In this document: positions 34,893-45,262 of the stretch, piece by piece
How positions within the stretch are numbered: the first letter of the stretch is position 1
Layout: each line of letters opens with the position of its first letter
NCBI GenBank assembly: GCA_029204225.1
Contig: CM055102.1
Location: forward strand, 41,313,068-41,377,067
DNA length: 64,000 nt
DNA from: Diphasiastrum complanatum
Taxonomy: Eukaryota > Streptophyta > Lycopodiopsida > Lycopodiales > Lycopodiaceae
Direction: 5' to 3'
The notes under the pieces: model-generated
Databases searched by the model: none
Seen by the model: only the letters and a program-made list of their open reading frames with translations
What the model was told of the DNA's origin: nothing
Program-made: the position numbers and the translations under genes

Positions 34893-35972
34893 TTTTACAG
34901 GTAGAGGTGAGGAAGTCCTCCAAATCCAAGGTAGAGCCTTCAAATGTCCTCCAAGCAACCTACAAGCTTCAAGATGCTCCCCAACTCCAAGCTAGGATGC
35001 CTCCACCTGCAAGTAAGGATCTGCAAGCCTCCAAGGATCTCTCCTCCACCTGTGTCCCTACTCTTCAAACACAAAGATAGATAACAAGCTGGCCTCAAGT
35101 ATTCACCACCCAACCATAGCTAGATCCAAGCTCCAAGCAAGACCTATCTAGCGCCCCCTTGCTAACCATAAACAAATCACAAGCATACCACAACACTTCA
35201 TAGCATACTCAAGATCCAAACCATACTTATGTCCCATACCATACGCAAGATCCAAACCTCAAGCATACTACCACAAGAAAGCACTCTACACACTAGTAGC
35301 AACACTAGAGCATAACCAAAGCAAACAAGAGAGATCTCTCTCTCCCAATGGGTGCCCTACTACCCTCATATAGATGGCCCATGGACCTCTCCAATGCACT
35401 ATGGAGTTCCATGCCCATCCAATGAGAGAGAGAGAAGCCTAGGGGAGTTAAAGAATCTTTAAGAGCCTCCATAGGCTTATGGAATGTCAAGAGGCTCCTT
35501 CCATAACCTATGACTCTTTGAATGCCTTTCTTGTGGGAGTTGGGAACTCAATGGACACTTTAGAAGGGTGCCCTCCTACTAGGTCCCATTGCCCAAGTTG
35601 TGCAAGTATACTTTGGTCCTAGACCAATAAAGTGATAATGTTCAAGGTTGAGGCCCAAGGTTTTGAAAAATAGTCATCCAATGACTTTCTAACACCCCTC
35701 TAGGTTCCATACCTCCATCCAAGGCATAGATACCTACCTGTCCTTAACCAAGGACACTAGTGCCTTAATATAAGGCACCTATCCTTTATACTAAGGGTAC
35801 CTCTTATCCAATGGTCACGTGACTCCATTACCTCTGACTAAGGTATAGTCACTTGCCTGTCCTTATCCAAGGGCACATACCCTTAATCCTAAGGGTACCT
35901 TGCCATTTAGCCCCCAGTACTAAACGGACTATTAGGGGTCTGAAGTACTCCTAGTTACATAGGTATGTAGCA
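34893..35972 (-). mobile_element. 5' LTR of G1, LTR family A, full length
   Basis: The LTR is 1080 bp, from TGCTACATACC at the right to CCTGTAAAA at the left. The end is TG..AA rather than TG..CA; the copy at 51288 ends the same way, so this is a family trait. It is inserted into the start of a U-like ORF at 35973-36071. Confidence 0.9.
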
Positions 35973-36071
35973 CAAAGCGTCAGAGGGTAGAGGCCAAATC
36001 TGTGTGGCCTCGGGGATGTCACGCTGGATCACCTGTTTGGTGCCAGAGTCTTCAGAGAATGAGGAGGCCAT
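35973..36071 (-). pseudogene. Start of a U-like ORF, cut by the G1 LTR
   Basis: ATG at 36071 opens MASSFSEDSGTKQVIQRDI, PEATQIWPLPSDAL and is then interrupted by LTR A. The 5' flank (36072-36330) resembles that of U4 at 40780-40928, including the TATA box and the GAATTCGA/AAATTCGA and GCTAGCGAAGCTCT/GCTAGCGGAGCTCT words. The rest of the gene is not found in the window. Confidence 0.5.
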
Positions 36072-36310
36072 GTTAGCAGTGATGAGTAGAAAAAACGGTG
36101 GAAAATGAAAAATGGTGTGGAAACGGCAGTAAATACGTGAATAACGAGTGTTGGATGACAAGAAGTGTAGTTGAGAGCGCAGATCGGTGTTCAGTATGAT
36201 CAGATGATAGCTGGTAAGAAGTTTGGTCGCGAACGGAAAACTTGGTAATTTTAGTGTAAATTTTGGCAGAGCTTCGCTAGCAAAGGTGACAAATGACTCG
36301 AATTCAGCCC

Positions 36311-36318
36311 TTATATAG
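36311..36318 (-). promoter_or_regulatory. TATA box of the U-like ORF
   Basis: CTATATAAGGGC on the minus strand lies 240 bp upstream of the ATG at 36071. The sequence after it is homologous to that after the TATA at 40782. Confidence 0.55.
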
Positions 36319-36420
36319 CGGAATTTAGAGTGCGTATTAGGTGAAATCCACTTTCCCTTGCTCAGTTCCACCCAAATTTTGGCAGACACCTTTTTCACAA
36401 AATTCTAAGACCTTAGGAAA

Positions 36421-36720
36421 GTCTGCGAGAGTTCAGAAGGTGATTTGACTGCTATGCGAAGGTTTGCGAGGGTTCAGGCTGTCTGCGAGGGTTCATCTCT
36501 CGCAGGAAGTGATCTCTCGCACAACTTGTTTCTGTGATTGGATTTTCCCATGTAGGCAGGCTAATTTCACTGCTCTAATTCCATTTAGGCACCTTGCGAG
36601 GGTTGTTAAGTTGATCTTAATGCTCTGCGAGGGTTCTGAAAATTCAGCTTTTGGAAACCCTCGCACACACTATAAAATGGTGATTCCTCCATCAGGAACT
36701 CTCGCAGAGATTTTCATGGA
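36421..36720 (-). repeat. Cluster of GAACCCTCGCA motifs upstream of the U-like promoter
   Basis: At least eight copies of CCCTCGCA, CTCTCGCA or the reverse TGCGAGGGTT occur within 300 bp, mostly in one orientation, on the upstream side of the TATA box. A related motif (AACCTTCGTCGAG) is repeated upstream of the U4 TATA box. Confidence 0.7.
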
Positions 36721-36729
36721 TGCATCTGG

Positions 36730-38230
36730 GTTAGATCTGGTGATTGTCCAAGTTTCAAGAGCTATCTCCTAGGAGATCTCAAAAAATCATGAAAAAGTGC
36801 TCTGTTAGAGTGTTTTTTGACAAGATCTCGAGGTTTTCTGATTTTTAACTTTTGTAAATTGAGAGATCAATAAAATCATTGATTAATGCGACAATATATT
36901 TAATAGCAAGTGGATTATTTTAATTGATTGTATAGATGCATTCATCAAGGAGAAATAAGATTGACTAAAAATAAGCAATTGGGAAGAGAGACAACTATCA
37001 AAGGCAAAGTAGAAATGAAAAAAAAAAAAGGTTCTCTTGCACGCGCGCGCGCGCACACACACACACACATGTTTGGGGGCATCAATCTAGGCAATTATCA
37101 ATAAGGCCCTCTCTCATCCAAGGGTGGTGGGTGCTAGAGAGATGCAAGTAGTATTCCTCAAGCACCCACCAACCACAAATGAAATGGTCTCACCATTGCA
37201 AGGGAGTTTTGTAAGGAAGGATTGATTCTTTTGGCACTCCCACACGTGGCATGGAACAAAATATTATAGATTCCAATGTGTGACATGGCACAAACTATTA
37301 TATGCTAGGATGCAACCACACAACAATTTTAGGCTTCTGTTATGGACTAGATTATGTGTGTTTGGAGGCACATTGTAGAAATATTATGCATTGTCATCAT
37401 ACTCCAAGGATAGAGCTAGAATATGTAAGGCCCACGAGGGGTCTCGTTATGATGCTCTAAGTAGCGGTGGTCCCCAAGGTCAATTTACATGCTTGGTTCA
37501 TCTAAGATTTGAGCCATAATGCACAGGGTGTCCTCATTTACATATATCCTTTTAGCACACATTATTGGTCCTCATTCATTGTGTTTACATATATCCTTTT
37601 AACACAAGTTATGTGTCCTCATTTATATATATCCTTTTAACACACATTATGTGTCCTCACTTATATATATCATTTCTCTTGTATATATCTTGCATGTCCT
37701 TATTTGTGTAATATTAAACACATGACTTGCATGGACTATGGGAGAACAAATTCCCCACTATTAATTGGAGAATCTTGGCATAATAAAAGTGAGATCGTAA
37801 GGCCAAGCCAATTTTATCGTAGGATGACCCAATGAAAAAGTTAGTGATAAATCTCGTTCCCTTATGCAAAGAGTCATTGATGCTACCCAAAATGACAACT
37901 GTGACCTTGATCAAACCGATGCTATCTCGTTCCCTTATGTAAAGGATCATTAATGCTACCTAAAATGACAACTGTGACCTTGGTCAAACTGATGCCACCC
38001 AAAATGACAACTTGAGACCTTGGTCAAACTTTATAGAAGATGTTATGAAAGTCAAACAAGATGAAATATTTAAGCATAGCTGAGCTGTTTTTATGGACAT
38101 ATAATGGATTTTGCAGAATTTAAGCCCTCTAAAAATACAGGAATCTTTGACTAAATATTTCAAGAGCATCTTTCTCTCTCTCTTCATATGTATATGAAGA
38201 TTTGACACAAAGAAATCATCGCATTTTCTT
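36730..38230. other. No gene; short tandem repeats
   Basis: No supported coding sequence. Repeats: a (CG)n(CA)n run at 37040-37069; about four copies of a 40-bp unit with GTCCTCATTTA and ATATATCCTTTTAACACA at 37528-37700; and three copies of CTACCCAAAATGACAACTGT with GACCTTGGTCAAAC at 37866-38033. Confidence 0.7.
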
Positions 38231-38232
38231 GC

Positions 38233-38892
38233 AGAGCCAGTGAACTGCAGCAGTTAGAGTGGCAGCTCGCAGAAATCTACTCCCCCACACACATTCGTGT
38301 ATGACACAGAGCGGAAGAAATATTGTCTCTTCATTACATCAAGGATCACTGGAGCAGAGTAGGAGTCCTTGGTGCTCTCAAATGAATATAGTTGAAATCG
38401 GTTCTGATCGATGCCTAAGAAGACACATTGATATATGTTCGCTTTTTTGGGCAGTTTTGCTAAATAGCAAACTAGGAGCTGCTGGACAGAATCTTGGGAT
38501 TGGCAAAAAACGTCACAATAAGATGGCAGTTTTGATGAGGAATCGCACTACTGGTAGTAGCATAACAGCAATGGAATTGGAAAGAAGAAGAAAAGTGCTA
38601 CCCAAAAGAGGCCAAGTGAAAAGCGGCCATAGTTGCTTCGTGGGCACGCTTGATCTCATCATCCATCTCTCTAATCCGGTCATCGATGGTTGCTATAGCT
38701 AGTGATGGAAAATCTCCTCTTTCAAGTGATTGTTCATCTCCTACTACTACATATCTGGATTCCCCTTCATCCATCAGTACCATTAGCTTCGGTGAGATGT
38801 CTCCTTCCGAGATCGATCAATTAGCAGTGAGCACAAACGTTCAGTGTTGCCTCAGCATGCTGCAAGAGCTTGAATATTCTTTCACATCGTAG
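38233..38892 (+). other. Possible decayed gene fragment, unknown
   Basis: A splice-acceptor-like TTTTCTTGCAG precedes a frame reading SELQQLEWQLAEIYSPTH, which soon meets stops. Later the same frame opens again with SPLSSDCSSPTTTYLDSPSS and SEIDQLAVSTNVQCCLSMLQ to a TAG at about 38892. The minus strand here is also open (IDDRIREMDDEIKRAHEATM), so which strand once coded is unclear. Further plus-strand residues occur near 39010-39250 (YFPSHDRVLFRPHSYIGVQL). No family is recognised. Confidence 0.25.
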
Positions 38893-39400
38893 AAGAAAAT
38901 TGAACATCATATGTCTAACCAGATATGACCGGCTTTTGAATCGTTTCTGATAAAATTTGGAGTTGATTCATGCTACTGTATTCCAAGATTTCTAACTATT
39001 TTTGTGTAGGGAGAAGAACTATATTTTCCCAGTCATGATCGTGTTTTATTTAGACCTCACTCTTATATTGGTGTTCAGCTGGGAAATTCTGATTTGTACA
39101 TACATGGGTAGTGTTCCAACTATTTTCCAACAAAATTATTGCAAAGAATTCTTGTTATTTTGGTTGAATAACATGTTGATTTGAAAACAATTCACAATGG
39201 ACTAGATAATCTTTGTTTGAAGGCCCGTTGTAAGGATGTAATGGCAAGTACTCTTGGTCAGCCGTAGTAATGGCGATACAAGAGGACGAGCAATTATATT
39301 TTTACCATGGGCTAACAAACATCCATTAGCATACATAATGTGTTGCAGAAAGATCTTTAAGAATTTTATCAACATCATGTTCAAGGCTGCCAATGATTAC

Positions 39401-39515
39401 ATCCGTGAGGGCTAAGTATTTTAAAGATTCTATCCATGAGACCTATGTATTTTCAAGATTTCATCCATGAGGGTTAATTATTTTCAAGATTCCATCCATG
39501 AGGTCCAAATATAGT
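39401..39515 (+). repeat. Tandem repeat, about 32 bp, 3.5 copies
   Basis: Units CCATGAGGGTTAATTATTTT, then CAAGATTCCAT, with substitutions between copies. Confidence 0.75.
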
Positions 39516-39742
39516 GCCCTAGGTATTGGTGGTCCCCAAACTCAATCTTGAGTGTTGATTTATGTAAGATTTGAGCAGACACACAATATGAGCTAATAAA
39601 TAATAACATTGATGAACTATGAAAACATTTCTCAAGTTCTTGAGGTTTCTAGTATCAAAATTCTCCCCTTCTTTCAATCTCCTTGAATTTTAAAATTTTG
39701 TTACTAGAGTGTATTTTTGGCCTAGGTGAGATTGTGTTTTAT

Positions 39743-40130
39743 TTTTTTTGTCAATCTACACTTCACAAAGATACAGAAAATTATATTCAGTCATGCGATG
39801 TTTGTCAACGAGCACGTCATCCTACTCGACAAAATTATGAACCTTTACATCCAGTATTATCGCAAACACCGTCCGAGAAATGGTACCTCGACTATGTTGG
39901 TCCTATTCATCTTGCGGCAAGAGGATCTTAGGCCATATTTATCATTGTTGCAACTGATTATATGACCAAGTGGGTTGAAGCAAAAGCAGTTTGAGTTGCA
40001 GATGCAAAATCAACGGCTAAGTTTCTCTATGAAAACGTTATTACTAGATTTGGACGTCCTATCGAGATCGTTAGTGATTGAACACATTTTGTGAATGAAA
40101 CGATAAAGTGTCTATTGGAAGACTTTTTCA
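39743..40130 (+). pseudogene. Gypsy integrase fragment
   Basis: Plus strand reads LHKDTENYIQSCDVCQRARH (zinc finger CX2C), EKWYLDYVGPIHLAARGS (first Asp), then after a TAG FIIVATDYMTKWVEAKAV and FGRPIEIVSDXTHFVNET (second Asp, next codon TGA). It ends before the third catalytic residue. It resembles the G5 integrase lineage more than the chromoviruses. Confidence 0.85.
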
Positions 40131-40329
40131 TTATCAATTTTATTGTTTTACAATTTTCTTATTTTTTATTACTTGAGTGATTTTTCTATTCTTTGGAAAA
40201 AGACTTAAAAAAAAAATGATGAGCAAAAGTAAAAAAAAAAGTCATCAGAAAGAAAAAAAAAAGTGAAGGAAAATATTTTCAGAAAATAATTTTTGATGAA
40301 GAATGACTTAGAAAATTACTTTTTGGGTC

Positions 40330-40789
40330 ATATTTTCTACATACAGTCTTAGAAACCTTCGTCGAGATTTCAGATCATACATCCACCTCAGATTTCTCTA
40401 TACTGAGTTGGGCAAAGGTTCCTTTCTAGAGTTAATATTTGTTTTTGAGTTAGGCGAATGTTCGAAAACTTACCATTTTGGGAACCTTCGTCGAGCACCT
40501 TACAACACTTATTAACCTTCTCCAACTTGACAGATGGATTCAGAATGCCAAAATTAGGTTGGGAAAAGGGCCAGATCATCAAAATTTGCATGTATTATAG
40601 TACCTGAGCGAATGATGTCTCTAGGCGAAGTATAGACCTTCGTCGGATCAGTTTAGTATCTTAGAAACCTTGGCTGAGATTTTTAGAACCTATTTTCACA
40701 GTACTGAACATGTCTACAAATTTTTGTCCAAAATTGAGTAGTCAAGCTAGTACATTGTCTAATGGACCCTTCAAATCAGTCTATAAAAG
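40330..40789 (+). promoter_or_regulatory. Promoter region of U4 with TATA box
   Basis: TATAAAAG at 40782-40789, 140 bp upstream of the ATG at 40929. Upstream, AACCTTCGTCGAG-type words and GGCGAA words recur between 40340 and 40680. The TATA box and the next 60 bp align with 36330-36250 on the opposite strand. Confidence 0.5.
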
Positions 40790-40928
40790 GGCAAAATTCG
40801 ATTTTATTTTTCACTTGTGCTAGCGGAGCTCTTGCAAATTTTCCAGCGATCAAAACTTTCCAAATTTTCTATACTGCCATTTGATATACTCTCGCATCAT
40901 TTGCCTTCAGTTTATAATTTTCCTCATC

Positions 40929-41260
40929 ATGTCTTCCACTAATATCAGTCAGTCTCTGCACTATGTGATTTATCGTGGTGTTCTGACCAAGACAGACGTC
41001 ATGGTACTCCCTAGCACAAGCATGGTGGCTCAGTGGATGAACCTTGTCGAGCCTTTGCTCACAGCCATGGGGATCTATGAGCACATCTTTTATGGAAAGA
41101 TCAACATGAATTTTATAACAATGCCTTTGGCACCTGGACAGAGGCCAAATCGAAATTTTATATCACCTATCAGATGGCAACCTACAAGGTGCGCATGACG
41201 TCTGGCATAACTTCTAGCACACAGCCATCGCCAAACCATAAGCATGCCAAAATTGCCATC
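40929..41260 (+). pseudogene. U4: N-terminal-type U ORF, decayed
   Basis: ATG at 40929 opens MSSTNISQSLHYVIYRGVLT, then MVAQWMNLVEPLLTAMGIYE. After a frameshift near 41115 the coding-like reading continues as NNAFGTWTEAKSKFYITYQM and TSGITSSTQPSPNHKHAKIA. Faint resemblance to U3 (a QW pair followed by a helix at the same distance from the start). Unrecognised family. The promoter is shared with 36311. Confidence 0.4.
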
Positions 41261-43658
41261 AAACCATTTTGATACCTCTGATGAACTCCACTAGACCAAT
41301 GATGGCTACCTCGTCGATTTCATCCAATAACAAATAGGGTCAACTCATGGTCCTATAGATATTCAAAATAGATTCCACTTAATGAATACAAAAAATCGGT
41401 GCTATGCAGTTTTCAAACAGAGATTATTAAACAATCCAAATTACACAACACTATTACATTTACCTACTCAGGTGTCTCAATTTTCTTCCTCCCTTAGATT
41501 TTTCGGTCACCCAAAAATTCTTTTAGCGAAGGTCCCCAAAAATTCATTTGACACAAGTAAATGCTAGGTTATTTTCTTTTTGACCAGACCTGTTTATTTT
41601 CATTACTTCGTTAAAGTTGCTCGAATCAATGGAAAATCAATAAAATTTGGTTTCGGATATTCTTTACGATATTTGATACACTTGTTTTTAATCGAATATA
41701 GAACTACCTCCCAATAATTACGACTTTATTCCATTTATTCACTTAAACAAGTATCTGAAAAGCTTTAGTTTCCTCAATCCTAAAGTTCCAAATCTTTTAG
41801 GATAACCTATCGGTGTAACACCGAAGTCGAAAAAGAAGAACCATACAAATTATCGTTTAACTCAATTACTGGGAATATTCCTATTCCAAAGTTAAACCGA
41901 TAAAAAGCACAGTACCAGGAATCCAAAATTCCACTAACTGGGTACTTCCCTGGAGAACTAAACCACTACCATTATTTTGTCAAGATCGGTTTAATAAAAT
42001 TTTGACCGATTATTACAGCTTGACAGAAAAACAACAGTATTAAGTTCTCAAAATGCCAGGTTTACAGGTGATTGTCAAGTTGATATGGACTTTATACATG
42101 CATATTGTCCACAAAGAAGAAAAAAACCAAATTCTTTCTACCTCTTATCGGAAAACCATATCCGAAACCGAGTTTACTGCATTGACACACATGCCGAAAG
42201 GAATTAAAATTCCTGTCACTAGAGGCTAGTAGCTCAAATTTCCCGAGTTCCCATAATCACTTTTGGAACCATTTTTGAAATGACAACCCGTCAAGCACTT
42301 AAAACATCGGTTGACCCTCATGCACATACATGCAATTTTACGAATTGCGGTCTCTCAACTCCAAAATACCCAACCCAAGCACAAAAGGGAAAAGGCTTTT
42401 CAAAACCTAAATTTTTTTAGGTATTGATCTTTTCCAGCCGTCATCACACATGAAAGGGTGGCTGCCCAAGCGTGAGAGAGAGAGATCCATCAAGTAGGTG
42501 ATGAGGGAGAGAGGTCTTTCTGGCAGGTCGCACGTTTTCAGGTTCATCCAAGACGCTCTACTCATGTCGGATTCACCATAGCTACCATCGACTGCCTTCT
42601 ACAACACGAATCAGCCTTCTAATCTCTCCTTCATCCACATACAAGCGGGAATCCAGATTAGAGGGTGCATTCCAACCTCCAGAAAGCAAGTTTCAAACTC
42701 AGTTTGTTTGTAGGACATCAATCCTCTTGCTCAAACGAGATGTCCAATTACTATAGCAAGTTACACATCATTCCAGCTGTTTTACTTGCCTTACCACGCT
42801 CTTCTCTCAAACCTCGTTTCTGTATAGAGGTTTCAAACAAGTTTCCAATCATGCAACTCTTCTGCAGGGTTTTTTCTTTTCTACTCCATGCGAACAAGCA
42901 TTGTTGTGACCCTCTCTACACTTGCTTTCCCTCACCAAATTAGATTATACAAATACTGAGAGTAAATAGGTTTGTCATTCAAAAGCTCCTCAAGTCAACA
43001 AGCTACAGAATCATAGGAGTTCCAAGAACTCAGTTGCATCCACAATTAATCTAGCATGCATCCACAATCCAAAGTCTAAATCTGTCACAGCTTAGAGAGT
43101 CACCAATTTACATTTTCCAATCAATGTTTTCAGTTTTCTTGTTCATAGTTTGCATGCTTCACAAGAGGATTAGTTTGAAACCATAATTCCTCACATGCAA
43201 ACCATAATTTCAAGATTTCCAAGCAACAGTCAGCTTATGTGTCCTAGATAAATTGATTCCTTATCAATCTATCAACATAGAGCCTGCTACTAATCTGAAT
43301 CAAAACTTTCCAAAACATTATGGACTCATGTACATCACTCATCTAAGAAAAACAAATTCAAACAAGAAAATGGATCTATTCAAGCAGATCATTCTACTTC
43401 AAACGGAAATTTTTCAAGGCTTCAAAAAATAAGAATAAATTCCACACTAATTCATAGCATCTTTAACAAAATCAAACAAGGAGAAGAGCACTCTACCATC
43501 AAGTTTGAAAAGCATGCTTCCAGCAAGAATTAGTGAATCCAAACCCAAATTTCCTTGAAAAAACAGCACTCCAACTGGGATGTGAATCCAAGTGCGTTCC
43601 AATTCCGATTTGATGTAGAACTTCTCTCCATCCCATCCAAAAACCGCATCTTAGTCGG
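41261..43658. other. No gene seen
   Basis: AT-rich sequence with no supported coding frame, RNA gene or repeat on either strand. Part of it could be the internal region of the element whose PBS-like site is at 43659. Confidence 0.5.
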
Positions 43659-43670
43659 GCTCTAATACCA
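43659..43670 (-). other. Primer-binding-site-like sequence
   Basis: TGGTATTAGAGC on the minus strand, followed on its right by TGTAAAGACCACTAGGG, which would be the end of a minus-strand LTR. No coding sequence of that element is found, and the LTR's other end was not found before U2 begins at 44235. Confidence 0.45.
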
Positions 43671-44234
43671 ATGTAAAGACCACTAGGGACAAACCCCTAA
43701 GATGAGGATAAGAAAACACAAGAGAGACTGTGGAGCAAGACCACCCAACCAATTCTAGATCCCTCCTGGAGAATCCTTCTGGATCTAGCCCCCAAGCCAT
43801 GCCAATGTGACAGCAAGAGGAGAAGAGTTCATCAGGTAACCTAGACCAAGTCGTCGACGAAATAATCACTACCTCAATATATAGAGAGTAGGATCCTGTG
43901 CATGAGCACATGCAATTCCCATGCAGGTCAACTATAAATAGGTCACAACTCTTCATGCATACCTCCTTCCTATATCAGTCACACGTACATGCACTACTCC
44001 ATATGTCTCAATTAGAGTGTCTGGGTCCTCTCAAGCTTACTAGTCACCAACATGCTTGGACTTGGAATAAAATCTAGGCATGACCAATAATCTTGAACAC
44101 TGGAGGGCCGGTCTACCATATTAGGACTATTCCAGGTCCTTAACCGAATATGGCCATAACACTGATCATCCAGTCTCACCGGAGAAAATCATATACCTCT
44201 TTAGGAAAGTTGAAACCTACCGTACTTCATTGGT

Positions 44235-45262
44235 AGGGTTTTCGAGAAAAAATTGATAAACTCAAACGTACGGCAACCACTGAGCTAGCAAATGCAAAAG
44301 AGATTATCAAAGATTATGAATAGATAGCCGCTCAAGTGTTGGAAGCCGGCCCTCAGATTCCAGTTCCTGTGATGTCGTAGTTCTCGCCTCAGCACCAAGG
44401 TCAGGGAGGCATGTATACAAGTTTGGACGGGCCAAAAATCCAAGATATACCAGACATCTAGGCCACTGAAGAAGGTCCATCCACATCGAGGCCTGTGCCT
44501 TTGTTTCAAAAACCAATCCCCATCGAGGACCAGATCCGAATATTTCTACAACAACATCTGCATGAGTTCTTGAGGGGTGGACGGGTGGTAAAATTCAAGA
44601 CCTCTTAGATAGAGGAGGGCAAAGAATTGGACAAGCTACCAGCATTGGGAGAGCAGCCGACATGAAGAACCATTGTATTTGAAAAGACTCCGGATTCCAT
44701 TAGGAGTTATGTTGCCAGCCCTCGCCAATTGCGGGTAGATCTGTATTAGTTGTCGATGCCACGAAGGAATAAATGGAAAGATTTGGATCAAATCAGTATC
44801 CATACTCCAAATTGCCCCATCATACACCAAGTGTATAATTGGCAAATAGCAATGGATTTCAACATGGCCTTCCAATTTTATGCGGCCGAGTATAGACAGT
44901 CACCAGATCCGACTACTAGGCAATCTGCACACTTTGCGAACGATTTGACAATGTTGGCATCCGTAGCAACAAGGTGGGGGGTGATTGCCTACCTCAATTG
45001 GCTTTTGATTCAAATAAACCGATGGCATCCGACAATGTTCAAGATCAATTGCCACTTGCCAGATTGTACTATCATGCTGCGATGCTGGGCGGACAATGGA
45101 AATCAAAATTTACGGCATGGACCACGTCAAAATGGATTGACGGGGCGAATAAGTGCTTCCTATCGCACATGAAAGATTTCAACATGGCGCGCCTGGAGTT
45201 AATGGAGAAGGTGCAGTACCATCTTATCAAAGTACGACGAGAGGCCAATCAGTGTTGTCTGC
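44235..45262 (+). pseudogene. U2: second copy of the U1 C-terminal region
   Basis: One main frame with at least six stops reads KLKRTATTELANAKEIIKDY, PLFQKPIPIEDQIRIFLQQH, DSIRSYVASPRQLRV and TPNCPIIHQVYNWQI. A frameshift near 44975 leads to FDSNKPMASDNVQDQLPLAR and LYYHAAMLGGQWKSKFTAW. These align in order with U1: AIHELAQAKQALKACQKF, TAIRVYVTSPQQLRV, FNWPIIQ, FDVNKALPSDKGEDQLPIAH, VYYRAALLG. Identity is roughly 35-40 percent by eye. Unknown family. Conservation of order and spacing between two such diverged copies argues for a protein once under selection. Confidence 0.65.

Noticed and set aside
38259-38702. 147-codon plus-strand ORF
   Set aside because: Composition is not convincing, and competing frames on both strands are equally open; kept only as a low-confidence fragment.
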